A stretch of 13,713 bases of DNA from an uncultured Chryseobacterium sp. (GTDB taxonomy: Bacteria > Bacteroidota > Bacteroidia > Flavobacteriales > Weeksellaceae). Shown piece after piece: positions 6,237-12,795 of the stretch. Made by a program: the position numbers and the translations under genes. Numbering within the stretch: the first letter of the stretch is position 1; each line of letters begins with the position of its first letter. The stretch spans positions 1 to 13,713 of the forward strand of contig NZ_CAKZIK010000075.1 of NCBI RefSeq assembly GCF_936933875.1, written 5' to 3'. A model generated the notes under the pieces. The model searched no databases. It saw nothing but the letters and a program-made list of their open reading frames with translations, and was not told the DNA's origin.

Positions 6237-7520
6237 TTAATCTTTCAAAGAATATTTTTCCTTATATCTTTTGTAGAGTTCTTTTTGTTGATTGTTGAGA
6301 TTCAATGCTCTGCCATCAATAAAAGCATCCGTTACATTATTTGTCAACTGGTCCAAAGCATCACCGTCTGAAATAAATAAAGTGGCACTTTTCCCAACTT
6401 CTAAACTTCCGTAATCTTTATCAATCCCTAAAATTTTAGCCAAATTGTAGGAAATACTTTGCAACGCTTTTTCCTTCTCAACACCGTAAGCTGCAGTAGT
6501 TCCGGCTCCGAAAGGCAGGTTTCTGGAATCCGAATATTCTTTATCTCCACTGTAATCCAAACCATATAAAATTCCTTTATCCGAAACCATTTTAGCGAAT
6601 TCGTAAGGCAATCTCGGCGAACTTGAAGAATTTGGCGGTAAAGAATGTGGATTCGTAATAATCAAAGGAAAACCTGATGCTTTAATTTCATCCAGAACGC
6701 TTGCCAGATTAGAATCGCCAATCAAAACGGTTTTCTTTACCCTATTATCTTTCGCAAACTGAATGGCTTCCAAGGCTTCATTAGCTCCGGAAACTTCAAT
6801 AAACAAAATTTTAGAACCATCAAAAACTGGCGCAACTGCTTCAAGTTTGTAATCTTTAGTTCCGGCTTTTGCATCGTAACCTTTCGCTCTTGCAAAAATT
6901 GATTTGAGTTCTGCCAAATTTTTTGCTCTCGCTTCTTTCATTTCCTTATCGCGTTTTTCGTCAGTAGATTTTCGGTTTGCAGGCCAGGAAACATTCAGAA
7001 CATTGTCCTTTGAAACCAGCGCATCTTCCCAGTTCCAAGCGTCGAGATTCATCACAGAAGAAGTTCCGGAAATAATACCGTTTTTCATTGTAGGTTGCGT
7101 AAGCAAAATCCCATTAGTTCGAATGGTTGGAATAACGTGACTGTCGGTATTAAAGGCAATTACGGTTCTTGCTTCGGGCGTAAAATCGTTGGATTCCCCG
7201 AAATCGACCGTTGCCCTTGTTGCAGAAATTTCAACCAAACCCAAAGTGTTATTTACCAATATAAATCCGGGATAAACGTGCTTTCCGGATGCATTAATCA
7301 CGTTTGCATTTGTGGGAACTGCGGAATTTAATCCGGTTATTTTTCCGTTATCAAAAACTAGGGTAGCATTTTGCAAAACACTTCCGGTTCCGGTGTGAAT
7401 GGTTGCTCCGGTAATGGCAATAGGAACGGTTTGTTTGGGAGCCGGAGTTGGTCTTTGCGCCATCGCAAATCCGGAAATCAAAACGGTGAGTGAAAATATT
7501 TTATTGAATGTTTTTTTCAT
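6237..7520 (-). CDS. Secreted amidohydrolase-like protein lacking the HxH metal motif
   Basis: This 427-residue protein has a signal peptide (MKKTFNKIFSLTVLISGFAMAQ, cleavage near A21). Its N-terminal beta-sandwich reads PIAITGATIHTGTGSVLQNA...KITGL, as in imidazolonepropionase-like amidohydrolases (COG1228), and the C-terminal end YGSLEVGKSATLFISDGD is also typical. Where active members have PGFIDxHxH, this one reads VYPGFILVNNTLGLV (83-97), so the first two metal ligands are missing. The block MKNGIISGTSSVM (145-157) aligns with the P-x-GG-x-SS block of the neighbour. It is probably a non-catalytic partner of the larger amidohydrolase; alternatively it has a different chemistry. It begins 12 bp after the upstream gene's stop, so both are in one operon. 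Confidence 0.82.
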   Translation of the reverse strand: MKKTFNKIFSLTVLISGFAMAQRPTPAPKQTVPIAITGATIHTGTGSVLQNATLVFDNGKITGLNSAVPTNANVINASGKHVYPGFILVNNTLGLVEISATRATVDFGESNDFTPEARTVIAFNTDSHVIPTIRTNGILLTQPTMKNGIISGTSSVMNLDAWNWEDALVSKDNVLNVSWPANRKSTDEKRDKEMKEARAKNLAELKSIFARAKGYDAKAGTKDYKLEAVAPVFDGSKILFIEVSGANEALEAIQFAKDNRVKKTVLIGDSNLASVLDEIKASGFPLIITNPHSLPPNSSSSPRLPYEFAKMVSDKGILYGLDYSGDKEYSDSRNLPFGAGTTAAYGVEKEKALQSISYNLAKILGIDKDYGSLEVGKSATLFISDGDALDQLTNNVTDAFIDGRALNLNNQQKELYKRYKEKYSLKD

Positions 7521-7532
7521 GATTTTTATTTT

Positions 7533-10508
7533 TTAATCCTGATGATTTAAGCCTTCCTGTTCCAAAGTATCGCAGTGGTACATTGCAGGTTGTTCTTTTT
7601 TCACGGCTTGAGTGTTTCCTTTTTTAGCATCGTCCGAGAACAGCATTTTTTGGATAATTCTGTTCTTTTCGTCTTTTACCATTTTGTCTCTCAATGGTTG
7701 TGTTGAAGCATCGAAATACAGAATTCCGTCCACAAAAGTTTTGTCCACTTTAGCATAAATACTCAACGGATTGTCGGTCCAAAGTACCAAATCAGCATCT
7801 TTTCCGGCTTCAATAGTTCCAACTTTATTATCGAGTTGAAGCATTTTCGCAGGATTAAGAGTCACCATTTTCCAGGCATCTTCCTGAGAAACATTTCCGT
7901 ATTTTACGACTTTTCCAGCTTCCTGATTCAGTCTTCTCGCCATTTCAGCATCATCAGAATTAATCGCAGTATTTACTCCGGCTTGAAGCAAAAGCGCTGC
8001 GTTGTAAGGAATTGCTTCACGAACTTCCTCTTTGTAAGCCCACCAATCCGAGAATGTTGAAGCGTTTACGCCGTGTTCTTTCATTTTATCAGCCACTTTA
8101 TAGCCTTCCAAAATATGAGTAAAGGTTTGAACTTTAAAATTAAATTTATCCGCGACATTCATCAGCATATTAATTTCGCTCTGAACGTAGGAATGACAAG
8201 TGATGAAACGCTTTTTATTCAAGATTTCGAGCATGGTTTCCAGCCTTAAATCTTTTCTGTAATTTTTGTTGGAAGCCTTTTCTCTTTCATATTCTTTCGC
8301 TCTTGTGAACCAAAAATCAAAAGCCTGTTCCACTCCCGGTCTTGATTGTGGAAAACGGTTCGGATTATTGCCCCAATTGCTCTGTTTCACGTTTTCGCCC
8401 AAAGCAAATTTGATGTAGGCTTTTGCATCCGGAAATCTCATATTATCTGCATTTTCGCCCCACTTGAATTTCACGATCGACGATTGTCCTCCAATTGGAT
8501 TTGCCGAACCATGAAGTTGTTGTGCGGAAGTTACACCTCCAACCAATTGTCTGTAAAAATTGACGTCATCAGGATTGATGGCATCCGACATTCTTACTTC
8601 TCCCGAATTATTCGAACCTGCTTCATTAATTCCTCTTCCTAAACCAATATGCGTGTGCTCATCAATTATTCCGTTGGTGAGATGCAGATTTGTTCCGTCA
8701 ATTACGGTTGCATTTCTGGCAGAAAGTCCGGAACCTACCTGAACGATTTTTCCTTTTGAAACTTTCACATCAAGGTTTTTACTAATTCCTTTTGAAGTGT
8801 TGGTCCAAACGGTGGCATTTTTAATCAGATAATCTTTTTGAGTTGGAATGCTTTCAGAACCAAATGCCGAAAATGGATACCACACTTTTCCGGGTTCATC
8901 CACTTTATTTTTTTCGTCTTTTTTCGTTTCCGGTTCGAATGCTTTTACATGAGAAATCGAGAAAGGAACTTGATTTCCATCTTTGTTAATTGCAGTTCCA
9001 GTTCTGTTTTTGAAATCTGCAATCGGATACATTACGCGATAATTCTGTAAAGAATCGTTTGGTAATTTCAGTTCCATCGCCATTTTGTAATCAGCAACAG
9101 CCAATTTTACTTTTCCTTTTTTGTCACCCTGTGTAATTTCGGCTTCGGGTTTTGTAATTTTTCCTTTGATTTTCAAATCATAGGTTTGATTGTTCACCGT
9201 TAATTTATAATCACCGCGTACATCATTTTCAGGCATTTTATTGATGATATTTTGCTTTCCTAAAACCCAGTTTTCGTAAATCACAGATTCTTTGTTGAAC
9301 AAATCATCGGAAGTCATGATGAAATTCGCGTAAGAACCGTTCGTCAGTTTTCCTAAGTTCGCGACTTGAAGCAATTGTGCTGGTTTTTCTGTTAAAGCCT
9401 GCAGAATTTCTTCTTTAGAAAGTCCTTTTTTGTTTAAATCCCGAAGTTTATCAAGAAAAGAACCTTTGTCTTTCATTTTGAACATCGTCAATGCAAACGG
9501 AATTTTTTCTTTAGCCAAATAAACCGCATTATAAGGCGCTAATTCCCAATGTTTTAAATCTGCAACATCCAAATCTTCAACATCCAATGCGTCAGCGATT
9601 TGATATGGTTTTGGATATTCTAAAGGTAGAATTAAAGTTCCGTTCGTGGCTTTAATTTCTTTTGTTCTTTGATATTCGTTTCCTGAACCTACAAAAATAA
9701 ACTGCACACCGGCTTCATCACCAATTCTGTCAGCACGCATGACGTCCCACTTTTCAGCGGTTTCGATAATGGTTGGTAATTTTTTGTATTTGTTGAAGGC
9801 TTCAAGATTGGTGTTTTTTTTATCTGAAGAACCGCCTTTTGCGTACCAATCTGCATCAATATAAGTCTGACGAATCAAAGCAATTGCGCCAACCAAAGCT
9901 GTAGGATACGACATTTTGGAAGAACCTTTATCGAAAGAAAGCATAAAAGCCGCGTCCTCTTTAATGACTTTTTCTGAAGCCAAACCACTTCCCAATCCTA
10001 CCAAAACTGCAGAACCACGAACAATTCCGTCCTCATTAAAACTCAACACCGAGCCAAATCCCTGATTCAGATAGTCTTCATAATCTTTTCCCTGATTGGT
10101 AAAGGTATTAACAGCTCTTGTATCTGCTTTTACAGCATCATTGTAAGCAGATGACGTAGCATCGGAAGGGACGTACATACTTCCGGAGTTGTACTCGCTT
10201 CGTTTTGCTTTTTCTACACCAACGTTTGCATAGGAATCAATGAAAGATGGATACACATAAGAACCGTGCCCATCAATAACCACAGCGTTTTTCGGCACTG
10301 CAACTTTTCCGGAAGCAATTACTTTTCCTTCCTGAAAAACCAGAACCGCATTATCTACTTTAGTTTTATAATCCTGAAAAAGCGTGATGTTGGTAACAGC
10401 ATAAAGGCTTTTGTCCTTTCCTTTGGTGTCGTTTGGCCAGTAACCGATTTGCGCGGAAACGCCAAAAAATACGCCCAGAGAAAGTAAAGAAAGTACTTTC
10501 TTTATCAT
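7533..10508 (-). CDS. Secreted double-domain amidohydrolase (degenerate N-domain, active-type C-domain)
   Basis: This 991-residue protein has a signal peptide (MIKKVLSLLSLGVFFGVSAQ). Residues about 25-425 form an amidohydrolase-like domain without metal ligands (VYPSFIDSYANVGV at 85-98 in place of FIDxHxH). Residues about 430-550 look beta-rich and unassigned. Residues about 555-935 form a complete-looking COG1228-type amidohydrolase: HTH at 618-620, H772 (TCHSY), H798 (FTHIL), D852/D853 (INSDDAEM) and a normal ending NKVGTIEAGKDADLVLW. A metal-dependent hydrolase or peptidase-like activity in the periplasm is expected; the substrate is unknown. It is about twice the length of a single-domain member. 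It is first in the operon with the smaller homologue, after a TAnnTTTG promoter element. Confidence 0.85.
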   Translation of the reverse strand: MIKKVLSLLSLGVFFGVSAQIGYWPNDTKGKDKSLYAVTNITLFQDYKTKVDNAVLVFQEGKVIASGKVAVPKNAVVIDGHGSYVYPSFIDSYANVGVEKAKRSEYNSGSMYVPSDATSSAYNDAVKADTRAVNTFTNQGKDYEDYLNQGFGSVLSFNEDGIVRGSAVLVGLGSGLASEKVIKEDAAFMLSFDKGSSKMSYPTALVGAIALIRQTYIDADWYAKGGSSDKKNTNLEAFNKYKKLPTIIETAEKWDVMRADRIGDEAGVQFIFVGSGNEYQRTKEIKATNGTLILPLEYPKPYQIADALDVEDLDVADLKHWELAPYNAVYLAKEKIPFALTMFKMKDKGSFLDKLRDLNKKGLSKEEILQALTEKPAQLLQVANLGKLTNGSYANFIMTSDDLFNKESVIYENWVLGKQNIINKMPENDVRGDYKLTVNNQTYDLKIKGKITKPEAEITQGDKKGKVKLAVADYKMAMELKLPNDSLQNYRVMYPIADFKNRTGTAINKDGNQVPFSISHVKAFEPETKKDEKNKVDEPGKVWYPFSAFGSESIPTQKDYLIKNATVWTNTSKGISKNLDVKVSKGKIVQVGSGLSARNATVIDGTNLHLTNGIIDEHTHIGLGRGINEAGSNNSGEVRMSDAINPDDVNFYRQLVGGVTSAQQLHGSANPIGGQSSIVKFKWGENADNMRFPDAKAYIKFALGENVKQSNWGNNPNRFPQSRPGVEQAFDFWFTRAKEYEREKASNKNYRKDLRLETMLEILNKKRFITCHSYVQSEINMLMNVADKFNFKVQTFTHILEGYKVADKMKEHGVNASTFSDWWAYKEEVREAIPYNAALLLQAGVNTAINSDDAEMARRLNQEAGKVVKYGNVSQEDAWKMVTLNPAKMLQLDNKVGTIEAGKDADLVLWTDNPLSIYAKVDKTFVDGILYFDASTQPLRDKMVKDEKNRIIQKMLFSDDAKKGNTQAVKKEQPAMYHCDTLEQEGLNHQD

Positions 10509-10545
10509 GGTTTTAAAATTTTTTATGAATTTTTTTTAAGTTTAT

Positions 10546-10553
10546 CAAATTTA
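10546..10553 (-). promoter_or_regulatory. TAnnTTTG -7 promoter element of the amidohydrolase operon
   Basis: The minus strand reads TAAATTTG, a full match to the Bacteroidota -7 consensus, 37 bp before the ATG at 10508. No clear -33 TTG is present. The surrounding DNA is very AT-rich, which raises the chance of a random match, but the position fits a leader of about 30 nt. Confidence 0.5.
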
Positions 10554-10643
10554 TAAATTAATATGAAAAACAGATTGTTTTCGTTAAAAATATCTCAACT
10601 TAAATTAAAAATAACATTTAATTTATCTTAAATGATTTATTAT

Positions 10644-10674
10644 TAAAAAAAAACGGACTGTAAAATGTCCGTTT
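10644..10674 (-). terminator. Rho-independent terminator of the lysine transaminase gene
   Basis: An 8-bp perfect stem (10651-10658 AAACGGAC with 10667-10674 GTCCGTTT) with an 8-nt loop is followed on the minus strand by a run of T residues (10653-10645). It lies 24 bp past the stop codon at 10698. Confidence 0.87.
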
Positions 10675-10697
10675 CAAAATTTTTATGGGATTGAAAT

Positions 10698-12062
10698 TTA
10701 AATCGAGGCGTCCGCAGCTTTTGCAACACCAATTTCATTCAAAACTTTTTCGAGTTTGTTAAGAGCCATTAAAATTTCAGCAGAGGTTACATTCAAATGC
10801 GGACGAAATCTTAAACTTTTGTCACCACAAGCTAAAATTATCACATTTTCTTTGTATAACATTTCGCGGACATTATCTCTGAAAGCAGCATCCGGAAAGT
10901 CAATTGCGCACATCAAACCGCGACCTCTTGCGTTGGAAATAATTTCAGGGAACTGCCTTTGAAGATTCTGAAGATTTTCAAGTAAGAAATCTCCAACATT
11001 TTTTGCGTTTTCTATTAAGTTTTCTTTTTCAATCACTTCCAAAATCAGTTTCAAACGCATCATATCAATAAAATTTCCTCCGAAAGTTGAATTAATTCTG
11101 GAACTTTCTCTGAAAACGTTTTGCGGAACTTCGTCAAACTTTTCTTTGTTCGCCAAAACACCACAAACCTGTGTTTTCTTACCGAAAGAAATGATATCAG
11201 GTCTTGCTGTAAAATGTTCAAAAGCCCACATTTTGCCGGTAATTCCGATGCCAGTTTGTACTTCATCGAAGATTAATAACACTTCGTTTTCATCACAAAT
11301 TTTTCTCAAACCAAGGAAAAACTCGTCGCGGAAATGATTGTCGCCACCTTCAGCCTGAATTGGTTCGATAATAATACACGCCACTTGGTTTGGATTAGAA
11401 AGAATCGCCTCTGTAATATGAAGCAAAGCCAAATTTTCATTTTTAATTGTTTCAGCCAAATTTTCTTCCGTTATCGGGAAATTCAAATGTGGATTGATAA
11501 TTCTTGGCCAATCGAATTTCGGGAAATACATGTGCTTTCTTGGGTCTGAAGTATTCGTCAAACTCAATGTATAACCACTTCTTCCGTGAAATGCCTGTTT
11601 AAAATGAATACAAATTCCGGCTTCCTTATTAATTCCTTTTTCTAAATTTTTACGGGTTTTCCAGTCGAAACATGCTTTCATCGCGTTTTCAACACCTAAA
11701 GTTCCGCCCGAAATAAAGAACGCATATTGCAGATGTTCCGGAATCGCCACTCTTTCGAAAACCTCCATAAATTCAGCATATTCATCTGAATAAACATCGG
11801 CTAAAGTCGGTTTGTTGATGGCCATTTTTCCGAGCCACCCCGAATTTTCCACCAAATAGGGATGGTTGTAACCAATGGAAGCCGAAGCAAACATCGAAAA
11901 CATATCCAAAAATTCGGTGTTAGACATTTTATCGTAAATCCACGAACCGTGGGATTTTTCAATATCCATCACAAAATCAAAACCGTCTGCAAGAATGTGT
12001 CTTGAAAGGATTTCTTTAACGTTGTTGGTAGGTTGTGGATGAGATGCGATCGCGTTGTTCAT
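10698..12062 (-). CDS. lat: L-lysine 6-transaminase
   Basis: This 454-residue class III PLP aminotransferase moves the epsilon-amino group of L-lysine to 2-oxoglutarate, giving 2-aminoadipate 6-semialdehyde, which cyclises to piperideine-6-carboxylate. The PLP lysine is K295 in SFGKKTQVCG, the hallmark of the Lat family (compare Mycobacterium tuberculosis Rv3290c). D266 in IFDEVQTGIG holds the PLP ring, SGGTLGVENAMKA (118-130) is the phosphate-binding region, and IEPIQAEGG (232-240) and LRFRPHLN (417-424) are also conserved. The length is normal. The ALDH7-type dehydrogenase at 12796-13713 would oxidise its product, so the two genes make a lysine-to-2-aminoadipate pathway. They are unusually separated by a repeat/GIY-YIG island. 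A terminator follows. No clear TAnnTTTG promoter was found before it. Confidence 0.93.
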   Translation of the reverse strand: MNNAIASHPQPTNNVKEILSRHILADGFDFVMDIEKSHGSWIYDKMSNTEFLDMFSMFASASIGYNHPYLVENSGWLGKMAINKPTLADVYSDEYAEFMEVFERVAIPEHLQYAFFISGGTLGVENAMKACFDWKTRKNLEKGINKEAGICIHFKQAFHGRSGYTLSLTNTSDPRKHMYFPKFDWPRIINPHLNFPITEENLAETIKNENLALLHITEAILSNPNQVACIIIEPIQAEGGDNHFRDEFFLGLRKICDENEVLLIFDEVQTGIGITGKMWAFEHFTARPDIISFGKKTQVCGVLANKEKFDEVPQNVFRESSRINSTFGGNFIDMMRLKLILEVIEKENLIENAKNVGDFLLENLQNLQRQFPEIISNARGRGLMCAIDFPDAAFRDNVREMLYKENVIILACGDKSLRFRPHLNVTSAEILMALNKLEKVLNEIGVAKAADASI

Positions 12063-12107
12063 TTTTATTCTTTATGATTTGAGGTTAATATTTGTTTAGT
12101 TCGGTTT

Positions 12108-12130
12108 GTCAGGCTGAGCCTGTCGAAGCC
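12108..12130 (-). repeat. 23-bp palindromic repeat, copy 1
   Basis: The unit starts GGCTTCGACA and ends CAGCCTGAC when read on the minus strand, with the core palindrome CAGGCTCAGCCTG. Together with its flanks it is identical to copy 3 over 37 bp (12100-12136 versus 12208-12244). It can pair with copy 2 to form a long stem. Confidence 0.9.
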
Positions 12131-12149
12131 TTTTTTATTGTATTACGAA

Positions 12150-12172
12150 CGCTTCAACAAGCTCAGCGTGAT
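12150..12172 (+). repeat. 23-bp palindromic repeat, copy 2 (diverged)
   Basis: A degenerate copy in inverted orientation to copy 1, matching it at 18 of 23 positions as a reverse complement. The pair could form a stem-loop with a 19-nt loop between the GIY-YIG gene and lat. Confidence 0.75.
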
Positions 12173-12200
12173 ACTACTTCTTTACTATTATTTTTTTTAA

Positions 12201-12527
12201 TCATTCTTTCGGTTTGTCAGGCTGAGCCTGTCGAAGCCTTTTTTCTTTATTCATTGACAATTCGGGCAATAATTCCCATTGATTATTTATGATCGCTTCT
12301 TTCTTTTTTCTGCTCCAGCCTTTCACCTGTTTTTCAAATAAGATTGCTTGTTCAACCTCTCCAAATTCGTGATAAAATACTAAAGTAACAGGTCTGCGTT
12401 TGTAAGTATAACATTCAGCATTTAGTCCGTCATTATGTTCATTAATTCTTCTTTCTACATCGTTTGTAATTCCTGTGTAATAAGAATTATCAGAACATTT
12501 TGCTATATAGACATAGTATGATTTCAT
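12201..12527 (-). CDS. GIY-YIG nuclease-domain protein (UPF0213/YhbQ-like)
   Basis: This 108-residue protein is a complete single GIY-YIG domain. The motif variant is YYVYIAK (4-10) with YYTGIT (17-22), followed by the conserved R26/R27 and H31-N32 region and the catalytic-type glutamate E65 (ILFEKQVKGWSRKKKEALI-like, here EKQVKGWSRKKKEAII). Such stand-alone proteins are putative single-strand DNA/RNA nucleases of unclear role. The last 11-12 residues (RLRQAQPDKPKE) are not part of the domain: codons 97-104 are repeat copy 3, and the stop comes just after it. Repeat copy 4 sits 11 bp upstream of the ATG in inverted orientation. The gene is therefore bracketed by 23-bp inverted repeats. No Shine-Dalgarno sequence or clear -7 element was found. 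Confidence 0.85.
   Translation of the reverse strand: MKSYYVYIAKCSDNSYYTGITNDVERRINEHNDGLNAECYTYKRRPVTLVFYHEFGEVEQAILFEKQVKGWSRKKKEAIINNQWELLPELSMNKEKRLRQAQPDKPKE
12216..12238 (-). repeat. 23-bp palindromic repeat, copy 3 (inside the nuclease C-terminus)
   Basis: This copy lies within the 3' end of the GIY-YIG frame and encodes L-R-Q-A-Q-P-D. The following flank (AAACCGAAAG on the minus strand) gives K-P-K-E and the stop. With copy 4 it forms an inverted pair around the gene (21 of 23 positions match). Confidence 0.9.
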
Positions 12528-12538
12528 TAATTTAATGA

Positions 12539-12561
12539 GGCTTCGACAAACTCAGCCTGAC
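12539..12561 (+). repeat. 23-bp palindromic repeat, copy 4 (abuts the nuclease start)
   Basis: It has AA in place of GG at the start of the core palindrome. It continues with ACTGCCTTAGAC (12562-12573), a 12-bp extension shared only with copy 6, so copies 4 and 6 match at 34 of 35 positions. Confidence 0.88.
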
Positions 12562-12622
12562 ACTGCCTTAGACTTTATTCAAGTAACTAAACTATGTTAA
12601 TAAAAATTTGCATTTTAAAAAA

Positions 12623-12645
12623 GGCTTCGACAGGCTCAGCCTGAC
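12623..12645 (+). repeat. 23-bp palindromic repeat, copy 5
   Basis: A perfect copy of the consensus preceded by six A residues, as in copies 1 and 3 when read in the same direction, but lacking the ACTGCCTTAGAC extension. Confidence 0.9.
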
Positions 12646-12685
12646 ACTAATATATTTATTCAAACCGCAATTCTATTATTTTAAA

Positions 12686-12708
12686 GGCTTCGACAAGCTC
12701 AGCCTGAC
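12686..12708 (+). repeat. 23-bp palindromic repeat, copy 6
   Basis: One change from the consensus (AAGCTC in place of AGGCTC). It carries the ACTGCCTTAGAC extension (12709-12720). It forms a long inverted pair with copy 7 across a 54-nt loop, just after the aldehyde dehydrogenase gene. Confidence 0.9.
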
Positions 12709-12762
12709 ACTGCCTTAGACGTTATATCGCTTTGTTTTTTACATAATTTCTTCTTTTTTATT

Positions 12763-12785
12763 GTCAGGCTGAGCCTGTCGAAGCC
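12763..12785 (-). repeat. 23-bp palindromic repeat, copy 7
   Basis: A perfect copy, inverted relative to copies 4-6, 10 bp past the dehydrogenase stop codon at 12796. The copy 6/7 stem, with a T-rich loop, may end or stabilise the dehydrogenase transcript; no standard hairpin plus T-tract terminator is seen here. Confidence 0.9.
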
Positions 12786-12795
12786 GCTCCTAATA

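Noticed and set aside
10534..10549. Third copy of the FNR-like palindrome before the amidohydrolase operon
   Set aside because: Only one half-site (TTTATCAAA) is present; the partner half is a T run and the half-site overlaps the -7 element.
12092..12292. Plus-strand small protein with twice-repeated AEPVEAFF
   Set aside because: The repeated peptide is only the translation of repeat copies 1 and 3; there is no other coding character, and it overlaps the nuclease gene.
12102..12785. CRISPR array
   Set aside because: The repeats are in both orientations, spacing is irregular (about 19 to 300 bp), one copy is inside a gene, and no cas gene is present.
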